In this document: one piece after another, positions 40,819 through 53,610 of the stretch | Position numbering within the stretch: position 1 is the stretch's first letter | Layout: each line of letters starts with the position of its first letter | NCBI GenBank assembly: GCA_028554795.2 | Contig: CM068839.1 | Coordinates: 45,524,940-45,588,939 of the forward strand | Origin: Sinohyriopsis cumingii | Lineage: Eukaryota; Mollusca; Bivalvia; Unionida; Unionidae | Length of the DNA: 64,000 nucleotides | Reading direction: 5' to 3' | Position numbers and translations under genes: made by a program | The notes under the pieces: model-generated | What the model was told of the DNA's origin: nothing | The model's database searches: none | The model's input: only the letters and a program-made list of their open reading frames with translations

Positions 40819-40994
40819 ACTCCTAAAGGCAAATCCTTGCGTTGCTTTGTCTGTACGTCAGGAACTAGTTTTTTTTTCCTTCATATAATTTTGTTATCAG
40901 TCCCAGTTGGGTAATTTGTTATCAGTCCCTGTTGGGTAATTTAATGTTTGCTGAATCACTGGCACACTTTAATACATACTCATTTAACTGGACG

Positions 40995-41053
40995 AAAATG
41001 GTCTAAAAATATATTGATTTTATTTTAAAACCAATATATTTTTAGACCATTTT
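40995..41053. repeat. Perfect 22-bp inverted repeat with a 15-nt loop
   Basis: The left arm 40995-41016 starts AAAATGGTCTAA, and the right arm 41032-41053 is its exact reverse complement ending TTAGACCATTTT. The word AAAATGGTCTAA is the core of the 28-bp satellite that starts here. Confidence 0.9.
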
Positions 41054-44000
41054 AAATAATATATTTCATTTGAAAATAGTCTAACGCATGTATTGCTTTG
41101 AAAATGGCTGTAAACTTATAATGGACTTAAAATGGTCTAAAACGTATTTTATTGCACTTCAAAATGGTCTAAAACATATATTGCACTTGAAATGATCTAA
41201 AACGTATATTGCCTTAAAAATGGTCTAAAAGGTATATTGGCTTAAAATTGGTCTAAAACACATATTGCCTTAAAAATGGTCTAAAAAGTATGTTGCCTTA
41301 TAAATGATCTAAAACATGTATTGCCGTGAAAATTGTGTACATCATATTGCCTTGAAAATGGTCTCAATCATATTTTCTTTAAAATGGTTCTAAAACATAT
41401 AATGCACTTGAAAATGGTCTAAAATATAAATTTCCTTGAAAATGGTCTAAAACATACATTAGCTTGAAAATTGTCTAAGGAATACATTGCCTTTATAATA
41501 GTCTGAAACATACATTGAATTGAAAATGGTCTAAGGCATACATTGTTTTTATAATAGTCTGAAACTTACATTGAATTGAAAATGGTCTAAGGCATACATT
41601 GCCTTTATAATAGTCTGAAACATACATTGAATTGAAAATTGTCTAAGGAATACATTGCCTTTATAATAGTCTGAAACATACATTGAATTGAAAATGGTCT
41701 AAGGAATACATTGCCTTTATAATAGTCTGAAACTTACATTGAATTGAAAATGGTCTAAGGCATACATTGCCTTTATAATAGTCTGAAACATACATTGAAT
41801 TGAAAATTGTCTAAGGAATACATTGCCTTTATAATAGTCTGAAACATACATTGAATTGAAAATGGTCTAAGGCATACGTTAGCTTTAAAATGGTCTAAAA
41901 TATATAACGCCTTAAAAATTGTCTAAAACATATATTGCCATGAAAATTCTGTACATCACATTGCCTTGAAAATGGTCTCAATCATATTTCAACACAAATG
42001 GTTCTAAAATATACATTGCACTTGAAAATGGTCTAAAACATACATAGCTTGAAAATGGTCTAAGGCATGCGTTGGCTTTAAAATGGTCTGATACCAAAAT
42101 TGGTGTGAAAATGGTCATAGACATCCATTGGCTTGAAAATGATCTAAGATATACATTGGCTTGAAAATGGTCTAATACATACATTGGCTTGAAAATGGTC
42201 TAATACATACATTGGCTTGAAAATGGTCTAATACACACATTGGCTTGAAAATGGTCTAAGGCATGCGTTGGCTTTAAAATGGTCTGATACCAAAATTGGC
42301 TTGAAAATGGTCATAGACATCCATTGGCTTGAAAATGATCTAAGATATACATTGGCTTGAAAATGTTCTAATACATACATTGGCTTGAAAATGTTCTAAT
42401 ACATACATTGGCTTGAAAATGGTCAAAGGCATACATTGGCTTGAAAATGGTCTTACGCATACATTGGCTTGAAAATGGTCATATACATACATTGGCTTGA
42501 AAATGTTCTAATACATACATTGGCTTGAAAATGGTCTAAGACATACATTGGCTTGCAAATGGTCTAAGGCATACATTGGCTTGAAAATGGTCTTACGCAT
42601 ACGTTGGCTTTAAAATTGTATGAGATATAAATTGGCTTGAAAATGGTCTAATGCATATATTGGCTTGAAAATGGTCTAAGACATACATTGGCTTGAAAAT
42701 GGTCTAAGACATACATTGGCTTGAAAATGTTCTAAGGCATACATTGGCTTGAAAATGGTCTAAGACATACATTGGCTTGAAAATGGTCATATACATACGC
42801 TGGCTTGAAAATGGTCTAAGGCAGACATTGGCTTGAAAATGGTCTAAGGCATACATTGGCTTGAAAATGGTCTTACGCATACGTTGGCTTTAAAATTGTA
42901 TGAGATATAAATTGGCTTGAAAATGGTCTAAGGCATACATTGGCTTGAAAATGGTCTTACGCATACATTGGCTTGAAAATGGTCTAATATATACATTGGC
43001 TTGAAAATGGTCTAAGACATACGTTGGCTTGAAAATGGTCATATACATACGCTGGCTTGAAAATGGTCTAAGGCATACATTGGCTTGAAAATGGTCTAAG
43101 GCATACATTGGCTTGAAAATGGTCTTACGCATACGTTGGCTTTAAAATTGTATGAGATATAAATTGGCTTGAAAATGGTCTAAGACATACATTGGCTTGG
43201 AAATGGTCTAAGGCATACATTGGCTTGAAAATGGTCTAATACATACATTGGCTTGAAAATGGTCTAAGGCATACATTGGCTTGAAAATGGTCTAATACAT
43301 ACATTGGCTTGAAATGGTCTAATACATACGCTGGCTTGAAAATGGTCTTAGGCATACATTGGCTTGAAAATGGTCTAAGGCATACATTGGCTTGAAAATG
43401 GTCTAATACATACATTGGCTTGAAAATGGTCATATACATACGCTGGCTTGAAAATGGTCTAAGGCATACATTGGCTTGAAAATGGTCTAAGACATACATT
43501 CGCTTGAAAATGGTCTAATACATACATTGGCTTGAAAATGGTCTAAGGCATACATTGGCTTGAAAATTTTCTAAGGCATACATTGGCTTGAAAATGGTCT
43601 AATACATATATTGGCTTGAAAATGGTCTAATACATACATTGGCTTGAAAATGGTCTAAGCCATACATTGGCTTGAAAATGGTCTAAGGCATACATTGGCT
43701 TGAAAATGGTCTAAGCCATACATTGGCTTGAAAATGGTCTAAGGCATACATTGGCTTGAAAATGGTCTAAGGCATACATTGGCTTGAAAATGGTCTAAGG
43801 CATACATTGGCTTGAAAATGGTCTAATACATACATTGGCTTGAAAATGGTCTAATACATACATTGGCTTGAAAATGGTCATATACATACGCTGGCTTGAA
43901 AATGGTCTAAGGCATACATTGGCTTGAAAATGGTCTTACGCATACGTTGGCTTTAAAATTGTGTGAGATATAAATTGGCTTGAAAATGGTCTAAGACATA

Positions 44001-45630
44001 CATTGGCTTGATAATGGTCTAAGGCATACATTGGCTTGAAAATGGTCTAATACATACATTGGCTTGAAAATGGTCTAATACATACATTGGCTTGAAAATG
44101 GTCTAAGATATACATTGGCTTGAAAATGGTCATAGACATCCATTGGCTTGAAAATGGTCTAATACATACATTGGCTTGAAACGGGTCTGATATTTACATT
44201 GGCTTGAAAATGGTCTAAGGCATACATTGGCTTGAAAATGGTCTAAGGCATACATTGGCTTGAAAATGGTCTAAGATATACATTAGCTTGAAAATGGTCA
44301 TAGACATCCATTGGCTTGAAAATGGTCATAGATATACATTGGCTTGAAAATGGTCTAATACATACATTGGCTTGAAACGGGTCTAATACATACACTGGCT
44401 TGAAAATGCTCTAATACATCCATTGGCTTGAAAATGGTCATAGACATCCATTGGCTTGAAAATGATCTAAGGCATACATTGGCTTGAAAATGGTCTAATA
44501 CATACATTGGCTTGAAAATGTTCTAAGGCATACATTGGCTTGAAAATGGTCTAAGGCATACATTGGCTTGAAAATGGTCATATACATACATTGGCTTGAA
44601 AATGTTCTAAGGCATACATTGGCTTGAAAATGGTCTAAGGCATACATTGGCTTGAAAATGGTCTAAGGCATACATTGGCTTGAAAATGGTCTTACGCATA
44701 CGTTGGCTTTAAAATTGTATGAGATATAAATTGGCTTGAAAATGGTCTAAGACATACATTGGCTTGAAAATGGTTATATACATTCGCTGGCTTGAAAATG
44801 GTCTAAGGCATACATTGGCTTGAAAATGGTCTAAGGCATACATTGGCTTGAAAATGGTCATATACATACATTGGCTTGAAAATGTTCTAAGGCATACATT
44901 GGCTTGAAAATGGTCTAAGGCATACATTGGCTTGAAAATGGTCTAAGGCATACATTGGCTTGAAAATGGTCTTACGCATACGTTGGCTTTAAAATTGTAT
45001 GAGATATAAATTGGATTGAAAATGGTCTAAGACATACATTGGCTTGAAAATGGTCATATACATACGCTGGCTTGAAAATGGTCTAAGGCATACATTGGCT
45101 TGAAAATGGTCCAAGGCATAGATTGGCTTGAAAATGGTCTTACGCATACGTTGGCTTTAAATTTGCATGAGACATAAATTGGATTGAAAATGGTCTAAGA
45201 CATACATTGGCTTGAAAATGGTCATATACTTACGCTGGCTTGAAAATGGTCTAAGGCATACATTGGCTTGAAAATGGTCTAAGACATACATTGGCTTGAA
45301 AATGGTCATATACTTACGCTGGCTTGAAAATGGTCTAAGACATACATTGCCTTAAAAATGGTTTAAAACATACATTGCCTTAAAAATGGTTTAAGACATA
45401 AATTTTCTTTAAAATGGTCTAAGACATAGATTTTTTTTTAAAATGGTCTAAGACATAGATTGGCTTTAAAATGGTCCAAGATGTAAATTGGCTTTAATAT
45501 GGTCGAAAATACACATTGGCTTTAATATAGTCTAAGACACACATTGGCTTTAATATGGTCTAAGACACACATTGGCTTTACAATGGTCTAAGACACACAT
45601 TGGCTTGAATATGGTCTAAGACGTCCTTGA
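41054..45630. repeat. 28-bp satellite, about 160 units (4.6 kb)
   Basis: The unit is CATTGGCTTGAAAATGGTCT plus AAGGCATA. The left edge is diverged and includes a 56-bp dimer phase (41480-41880), the core is uniform, and the right edge decays from about 45350. A marker variant (TTTAAAATTGTATGAGATAT) recurs near 42609, 42889, 43142, 43952, 44708 and 44988, often 280 bp apart, showing ten-unit higher-order repeats. Confidence 0.95.
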
Positions 45631-45639
45631 AAAATATAA

Positions 45640-46275
45640 TTTCATTAAGAACATTGGTAAAAGCGCATATTTGTGTATTGGAAACGCTCACAGAATTCGA
45701 ATTATAATCGAAAACACCCACACATATATGTGCATCATCAATGTAAAAGCTTTACTGTTGCATCTAACTGACAAAAAAGCAATGCAAGAAAGGCATATCA
45801 GCATCATTATTTTAAATATTTGCTTTACCAACACATGTATGATTATGGACCGTCAGCTGTCTCGTTGTCTCCGTAAAGCCATATATATCACACGAGGCAT
45901 GATGACGGATAAATGAGTCATTCACCTGTAATTAACACATCGACTGTGGGCGAAGGGTCAATTAGCATTAACCATTTTAAATCTAATAAATTGTAGTTAT
46001 TTTTTCAACGTAGGATGTGATGTGTTTCTAATTAATTATTAGGACAGAAATGGTCTTTCAGCATTGGTATTTAATCTTATTTAATTTGATCTTGTTTCCA
46101 CATATTATGTCAAAGAGACAGCACATTATTGCAGGGTGTAAGTACTTGTTTCTGAGGTGGAACTGCGAGGAATGTAAAGTGTCAGTCAATGTACTCAAGT
46201 TATATTTACCTGTATAAGCAGACCCAAGGATCTGTGCATTCTTCTCAGCTAGTTGGTAATATTAAACATAGAAAT
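45640..46275. other. Non-repetitive spacer
   Basis: Unique sequence with short unsupported open frames; nothing recognised. Confidence 0.55.
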
Positions 46276-46294
46276 CTCTCTCTCTCTCTCTCTC

Positions 46295-46325
<31 letters not shown>

Positions 46326-46340
46326 TGATGTATGTATATG

Positions 46341-46424
<84 letters not shown>
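46276..46424. repeat. (CT)n, (TATG)n and (TA)n compound microsatellite
   Basis: Three simple repeats in series, ending with about 40 TA units. Confidence 0.95.
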
Positions 46425-46427
<3 letters not shown>

Positions 46428-47130
46428 GCCATTTGCTACATTTGCAGTTTGGATTGTTGTCATCTTAATGAGAGAAATCAAAAGATACATACTATAAAAA
46501 CTGCAGGAAAAACGAGAGGTGTAGTTGAAAGATTAGTTGGTCATTTGGAATACACTTTCTGCTGTTAACTGTTTCTAAGCGATGCAAGAAATAAGTAGTG
46601 TTTAAATATAAATGTTTATTTTGCAATATTTGCTGAAAAAGTAATGCATGCAAACTGCAAACTATGAAATAATTTTCTTCACCAGAGGTGTAAATAATTA
46701 ATGCTTGCATGGCATCGTGTTAACATGAATTCTCTCTAGTAGATCGTTTGTACAAGTCTTATAACCCATGTTCAATGCTCTAATGACTGATTCCAGTTTA
46801 TGTAGGTATTATCGGATCAGTGTCTAATACATGCTAATCACGTGTTAATCATGCTAATCCATCTGATTAAATTTTAGATCTTCACTGCGGTCTTACATCA
46901 GTTGACTCAATTGCAATAAGATCACCTGCCATCTAATATCACATATTAGAACACAATTGTTCCGCTACTTACCACACTGTATAATTATGTCTGATATCAA
47001 ACATGATCGATGATTGCCAATGTATAGATTTGAGGATAATAGTGTAATTGATTTTGATGTACCCAGTCTGTTGTTTTAAAGGGACGTCATGATTAAATTT
47101 TGATTCCAATTTACTTGGTCCAGTGTACTT
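46425..47130. other. Non-repetitive spacer
   Basis: Unique AT-rich sequence; no gene or repeat recognised. Confidence 0.55.
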
Positions 47131-47136
47131 ATATTG

Positions 47137-47138
<2 letters not shown>

Positions 47139-47230
<92 letters not shown>
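47139..47230. repeat. (TA)n microsatellite
   Basis: About 46 uninterrupted TA units, the longest pure dinucleotide tract in the window. Confidence 0.95.
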
Positions 47231-47232
<2 letters not shown>

Positions 47233-47289
47233 CGATAATATCACTTTTATTGGTACCGCATTTTACTTATACTATAAGCACGTGTTCGG

Positions 47290-47645
47290 TTATAAGAATT
47301 GTTAAATTTTGACTTGACGTTATATGTAGGCATACTCAGATCACCTGCCCAACATGCGTATTGTAAAATTTTGACTTGACATTATATGTCGGCATACTCG
47401 GATCACCTCTCTAACATGCGTATTGTGAAATTTTGAATTGACGTTATCTGTCGGCATGCTCGGATCACCTGCTCAATATGTGTATTGTGAAATTTTGACT
47501 TGACGTTATATGTCGGCATATTCGGATCACCTGCCCAACATGCGTATTGTGAAATTTTGCGTTGACGTTATATGTCTGTATACTTTTATCACGTGTCCAA
47601 CATAGGTATTGCGGCATTTTGACTTTACGTTGTAATAGGATTATC
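47290..47645. repeat. 62-bp tandem array
   Basis: Five to six units with TTTTGACTTGACGTTATATG and ACTCGGATCACCTGCCCAAC. A diverged single unit appears near 48538-48605. Confidence 0.9.
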
Positions 47646-48924
47646 TGGTAATTATTGCGTATTTATTTACGTGTAAATTTGACCTTAGCACTCACAAAGT
47701 AAATAAAATCCGAAGGACTTTGTGAGTGGCTTTTTTTAAAACAATTCACACATTGGTAAATACTCATCCATGATCATTTAATCCATATAATTCTAATTTG
47801 CTTCCACTCTGTCATTATATCAGCAAATTTCATCACCAAAACATTCGCTTTTAGGTAGGACGAAGTTTTCTTTCATTAACCTCTTACCTGCAATATTATA
47901 AATAGCTACATCAATGCTAGCAAAGATTAGTCCATTCTTGTTATAGTGCTTTTTATGGAAATTTCTTTTATAAAAAAAATGTGGTTGATCTATTTAAACC
48001 AGGTTATTCCTTTTTAACATTACGCTTACATATGTCACGTGTTGTTGTAGCATACGTTGTTCTTGCTTTCAAAACAAAATTGTGTCCATTTTTAGTGAGA
48101 TCCCTTGCTCGTTATGACCCTGACATTTAGTAACAGATGCTGGAACACAGGGGTGAAACAAAATGCAATCATTTCTGAAGATTGGCTTAGAAAGCCTGCC
48201 ATATGCTTTCTTTGACAAAAGGGGTGAGTGTTGGATTGTAGGAAGGACTGCGCAATTACATTGCTTTAAATTCTAAGTATTGATTTTAATCAGGGGGCTG
48301 CAACGTTTTGATCAGAAATCCTGGACTGGGTGGGTTGGTGTCTGTTGTAGTTAATTAGTATGGTGCAAGGCGTTGGTACAGACTGAGCTTCCCATAAAAT
48401 GACCTGGAAAGTGGGGACCAAACGTAGTCCGCAGAATTTACCGATGTACGGGAAAATAAGATTGATCAGTATCACGTGACAGTTTATATCCAATGAGATT
48501 ACAGAAAATTCAGTCGATTCATAGCCATTGGAATCGCATGTCGGTATACTCTTATAATTTGATCCACATGTATATTTTGACATTTTGACTTGCAGTTTGC
48601 GCTACATTTCGGAATCTTATCATTTGATCAGTTAAAGAGCATGCAGTACAATAAAACTGACATTTTTCTTTAAAGTGAAGTCATGGATCAATAAAAATGA
48701 ATACTGGTTGAAAACAATATCTTTTTTTGCTGCAAACGCACGGTGTTTTAGTACTTAAACAGTACTTATTTTCCGGCATTTGAATGTCAAAAGATTTGTT
48801 GTTTACGAGGGCAGGGAAATGATTAAAGTCAGGATTCACTGCAGTGTTGTGTATCGTATGATATCCATTTGTAACATAACAATTTAGAAACATAATACAT
48901 TCTATATAGACCGTAACATAATAT
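47646..48924. other. Mostly non-repetitive spacer
   Basis: It contains a 12-bp inverted repeat (47689-47700 with 47717-47728, arm CACTCACAAAGT) and the diverged 62-bp unit near 48.55 kb. No gene was recognised. Confidence 0.55.
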
Positions 48925-49395
48925 TCTTACACCTACGAGTTAGTATAACACACTTACCTTTCCCTTTACACCTATGAAATAGTATTACGCACTTACCTTT
49001 CCTTTCCCCTTACACCTACGAGATAGTATTACACACTTACCTTTCCCCTTACACCTGCGAGATAGTATTACGCACTTACCTTTCCTTTCCCCTTACACCT
49101 ACGAGATAGTATTACACACTTACCTTTCTCTTTACACCTATGAGATATTATTACGCATTTACCTTTCCCCTTACACCTATGAAATAGTAATTCACTCTTA
49201 CCTTTCCCCTTACACCTACGAGATAGTAGTACACACTTACATGTCCCCTTACACCTATGAAGTAGTATTGCACACTTAACTTTTCCCCTTACACGTTATG
49301 AAATAGTATTACACACTTACCTTTCCCCTTACACATATGAGATAGCATTACACACTTGCCTTTCCCTTTACACCTATGAAAAGTATTACATATTT
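48925..49395. repeat. ~39-bp tandem array
   Basis: About 11 units with TAGTATTACACACTTACCTT and TCCCCTTACACCTACGA, some five bases longer. Confidence 0.9.
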
Positions 49396-49625
49396 CGCCG
49401 TCATGCAAAATCACACATCAAAGATATCAACCTCTTAGGACATAGTGGTAAACGTTTACAAAGTGCAAATCGGAGATAACCACGGTCATTCAAAGAGATT
49501 GTCTTAAGTGTAGGCCTAACTTCATGTTTGTGAATATTGGAGCTTCTGTCACTAAAAAACATAACACTAGATTAGGCATTCCATAAAATTTTTTTGAGAT
49601 AACCATTATTTCTCATACATTTAAA

Positions 49626-49629
<4 letters not shown>

Positions 49630-49682
<53 letters not shown>
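49630..49682. repeat. (CATA)n microsatellite
   Basis: Tetranucleotide run. A (CT)n tract follows at about 49948-49987. Confidence 0.92.
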
Positions 49683-49685
<3 letters not shown>

Positions 49686-49945
49686 TGCCTCATTGCATCT
49701 AATACTGAGTCAGATAAGTTGATAGTAACAAATAATTTCAACAGTGCTATTTACATTTTACCGGTTACTATTTTGCAATTGTTGGTTAGGGATAAATGGC
49801 AAATAAATATCATCCTATTATAAATACAGAAATCGTCCATAGATACAATAAATAAACTTGATGTACTAAGGAATAAATGTCCGAAGTCATTATAATAAAT
49901 AAATATGAAGCTTTATGCGGTAACTGGCTATCAAAGATCAAATAT

Positions 49946-49991
<46 letters not shown>

Positions 49992-50329
49992 GTGTGCAGA
50001 ATAACCCCGTCCAAGTTGATATGTAAATCCCTAGTTAATATGACGCACCATGTTATTACTCGAAGGCAAATCACGTGACTTCCCATTATGTCCACTGCTC
50101 ATTCCTATAATTTAGTGGCATTTGCAACCATCCATCCATCTGATCTCTTTTCGACATAAATATAAATCAAACGCGTGTCAAATTTTTGTAATGGTTTATG
50201 TATTGGTCTTTATTTCCTTCTTTATTCGCCATAACATTTTGCAAAACCGATAGAGACTGTTTTGTTCAACGGCGGGTTTTGTTGCTTAGAATCACATGTT
50301 ATAAAGCATTTAAGTATTCATTAGCCAGA

Positions 50330-51060
50330 CATCTATCTTTTTATTACGTTTGCAAAATTGGATGCATTCGTTTACCAGACAGTTATTAGGCTTTACAATA
50401 GGGTTTATTTGTTTACCAAGCAGGTATAAAAGATATTTTTGTTTACCAGACATATATATTTTTATTAGGTATTAAAATTGAATGTGCTCATCTACCAGGT
50501 ACCTATACTTTTCTTACAGTTTAATATTTGTTGTGTTTTTTTTCCAGAGTGTTATTAGGTCTATTTATTTACCAGCCAGTTATATTTTTATTAATTGTTT
50601 TAACATTGGATGTGTTCGTTTACCGGTTATAATGTTATTATGTTTTACACGGTGTGTTGAGTTTCAAAATATGTACGTTTATCTGCTGAGGAAGGCGACG
50701 ATAAAGTGATGATGTCAAATCAAAACTCGTAAAGATTGTCTTTCTTAGTTTTAATAGGTGACAGGTAAGTTTAGTCAGTTCCCTCTATAGGTAAGTGTAC
50801 ACCTTCATATCGTAGGACTGAAATTCCACAGCCACTTGTTATGATGCTTGGCTAATTTAGAAGCATGTTAATGGCATGTTTTAGGCTCTATCATACGGAG
50901 GATCTGAATGCCTTTCAAAACGACACTTCTGTCTAGGATTTGCCTTGTCCGATATAACACCCACAGCCCTTGGGTTACGAATAATGCACTTCTATCTAGG
51001 GTTGGCCTTGTCGGATATCACACCCACAGCCCTTGCGTTACGAATAAGGCACTTCACAAA
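50330..51060. repeat. Degenerate short repeats in spacer
   Basis: The words TTTACCAGACAGTTATTA and variants recur irregularly up to 50640. At about 50925-51060 a block with CCACAGCCCTTG and GTTACGAATAA occurs twice, about 69 bp apart. Confidence 0.5.
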
Positions 51061-51747
51061 AACTGAACTACCGCTGCCTCCCATCCATTACGAGAGTTAA
51101 ACAGTTAAACCAGAGCATGGTTGTACATAACCAGTCGGTTAAGTCTAGTTAGTAATTGCTTGGGGAAAACTGGTCAAATAACTCAGATAAATATGTTTAA
51201 ATGTTGCAGTATCAAAATTCAAATCGAACTTACCCAAAGTCGTTATATATAACGCAGATAAATCATTAATTTACGACTCAATCATATTACCAACGTTTAT
51301 TCAACTAGTCGACAACTTTAACTTGAATCAGAGAGGTGGCAATCAGAAATCCTATACAGTAACAACAAAAGCAATAAGTTCTAAGGAAAACAAGCCATAG
51401 TAAGAAACAATGAATCTGTGCATTATTTTGATAAGATTTTCCTTCATATACCATTTTTGCCGCTTTTGTAATGACGCTTTGGAATACTTCGTATTGGTCA
51501 GTTTACTATATTTTTTGCACGTCAGTGTATTTTCCACTGCATTTTCCACGGAAGTGGTTTTTCTTCCACGGCAGTTTATACCTGTAATAACACGAGTAGC
51601 GCAACCCGTCTGCATTGTCTTTACTATTTTTAGAGCGAATATTTTACATATGGAAAAGAGGAAAATCTCCCTATGGCAAAAGTTGCCTTTCTGCGTATGC
51701 AGCAAAATCAATATTGTATCTTTGACTTTAAAACTGAACACACAAGT
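51061..51747. other. Non-repetitive spacer
   Basis: Unique sequence with overlapping open frames on both strands, none with recognisable domains. Confidence 0.5.
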
Positions 51748-51871
51748 GTTGTTGTTGTTGTTGTGGGGTTTAACGCCATTTTTCAGCACGATAGGCTATA
51801 CATGGCGGCCAGTATTAATGGTGGAGGAAGAACCCGGAAAACCCCGGAAAGAACCACCGACCCACGAGAAG
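51748..51871 (-). mobile_element. Retroposon family B, 3' fragment
   Basis: On the minus strand it reads CTTCTCGTGGGTCGGTGG through CCACCATTAATACTGGCCGC to GGCGTTAAACCCC, then (AAC)n. This matches the tail of the element at 33417-34309, so the two are copies of one family. The head is missing. Confidence 0.85.
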
Positions 51872-52339
51872 TGTTCCATTATACAGTATGAATTGTATAT
51901 AGTTGATAGCCTAATCTATTTATACAGTATTAATTGTACATTCATGATAGTGTAATATATTTAAAGTCGCCAAACAAACTAGCTTTCTTTTATGAGGAGG
52001 AGTGAAGTATGCGTGATAGAGCTGAAGGAATGACATCTGTAGCACTTGGTCCTATAAGATATATTGTTATAGACTTTACCATGGAAACAAACTGCATTTG
52101 CATTGTCAGATTGCCAGATGCATACATAAAATAAACGTCACGCGGTATAAATATGAGTCAATGTTTATTTTATCCAGATCCAGTGACGATATACATGCAG
52201 CGACAAGTGAAGAATGGGAGACAAGATGTGGACCAAGCAAGGCCGTTATACAAACAAATAGATGGATAGACGGATGAATGATTGAATGAATGATTGATAA
52301 AAAGAAATATGAAGGATCGATGCGTGTCTGTTGGATGGT

Positions 52340-52351
52340 GGATAGATAGAT

Positions 52352-52405
<54 letters not shown>

Positions 52406-52435
52406 GATAGATAGTCAGATAGATAGATACGAAAA
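52340..52435. repeat. (GATA)n microsatellite
   Basis: Imperfect GATA run. Confidence 0.92.
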
Positions 52436-52507
52436 TAGAGGTTGACTGGTTAATTGGTTGCTTTTGACGGCTTATTCGAGACATTATTTAACTATAATGT
52501 ATTTAGC

Positions 52508-53195
52508 ATAGTAGCCCCAAGCTATTCAGTCATTATCGCTGCCCCAGTCTGTGGAGTCATTATCGTAGCCCCAATCTATGCAGTCATTATCGCAGCCCCA
52601 GTCTATGCAGCCATTTTCTTAGCCCCAGTCTAAGCAGTCAATATCGTAGCCCCAGTATATGCAGTTATTATCGTAGCCCCGGCATAAGCAGTCATTATCG
52701 AAGCCCCAGTTTATGCAGTCATTATCGAAGCCCCAGTCAATGCAGTCATTATCCTAGCCCATGTATATGCAATCATTATCGTAGCCCCGCTATATGCAGT
52801 CATTATCATAGTCCCAGTATATGCAGTAATCATCGTAGCCCCGGTATATGTAGTCATTATCGAAGCCCCGATATAAGTAGTCATTATCGTAGTCCCGGTA
52901 TTTACAGTCATCATCGTAGCCCCGGTATATGCAGTCTTTATCGAAGCCCCGATATAAGTAGTCATTATCGTAGTCCCGGTATTTACAGTCATCATCGTAG
53001 CCCCGGTATATGCAGTCATTATCGTAGTCCCGGTATATGCAGTCATCAGCGTAGCCCCGGTATATGCAGTCATTATCGTAACCCCGGTATATGCAGTCAT
53101 TAGCGTAGCCCCGATACGTGCATTTATTATCGTAGCCCTTGTATATTCAGTCATTATTGTAGCCTCATTGTATGCAGTCATTAGAGTAGCTACTA
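52508..53195. repeat. 27-bp tandem array
   Basis: About 25 units of TATGCAGTCATTATCGTAGC plus CCCGGTA. A two-unit variant (GATATAAGTAGTCATTATCG, TATTTACAGTCATC) is duplicated near 52870 and 52950. Confidence 0.93.
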
Positions 53196-53216
53196 ATCGT
53201 AATTTCTTCTTTCGAG

Positions 53217-53610
53217 CGATACATAACTATGTGTGAAATATAACTATGTGCGAAATATAACTACGTGTGAAATTTAACTATGTGTGAAATATAACTCTGT
53301 GTAAAATATAAATATGTGTGAAGTATGACTGTTTGTGAAATAAAACAATGTGTGGAATATAACTATGTGAAATATAACTATGTGTGAAATATAAATATGT
53401 GTGAAATATGACTATTTGTGAAATATAATAATGTATGTGTGTGAAATATAACTATGTATGTGTGTGAAATATAACTATGTGTGAAATATAACTATGTGTG
53501 AAATATAAATATGTGTGAAATATAACTATGTGTGAAATATTACTTTGTGTGAAATATAATTATGTGTGAAATATATTTGTGTGTGAATTATAAATGTGTG
53601 TGAAAGTGCG
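53217..53610. repeat. 17-bp tandem array
   Basis: About 22 units of ATGTGTGAAATATAACT with a few longer variants. Confidence 0.9.

Noticed and set aside
51352-51955. Overlapping open frames of 145 and 181 codons on opposite strands
   Set aside because: No domain is recognisable, and both run into the retroposon fragment at 51748-51871.
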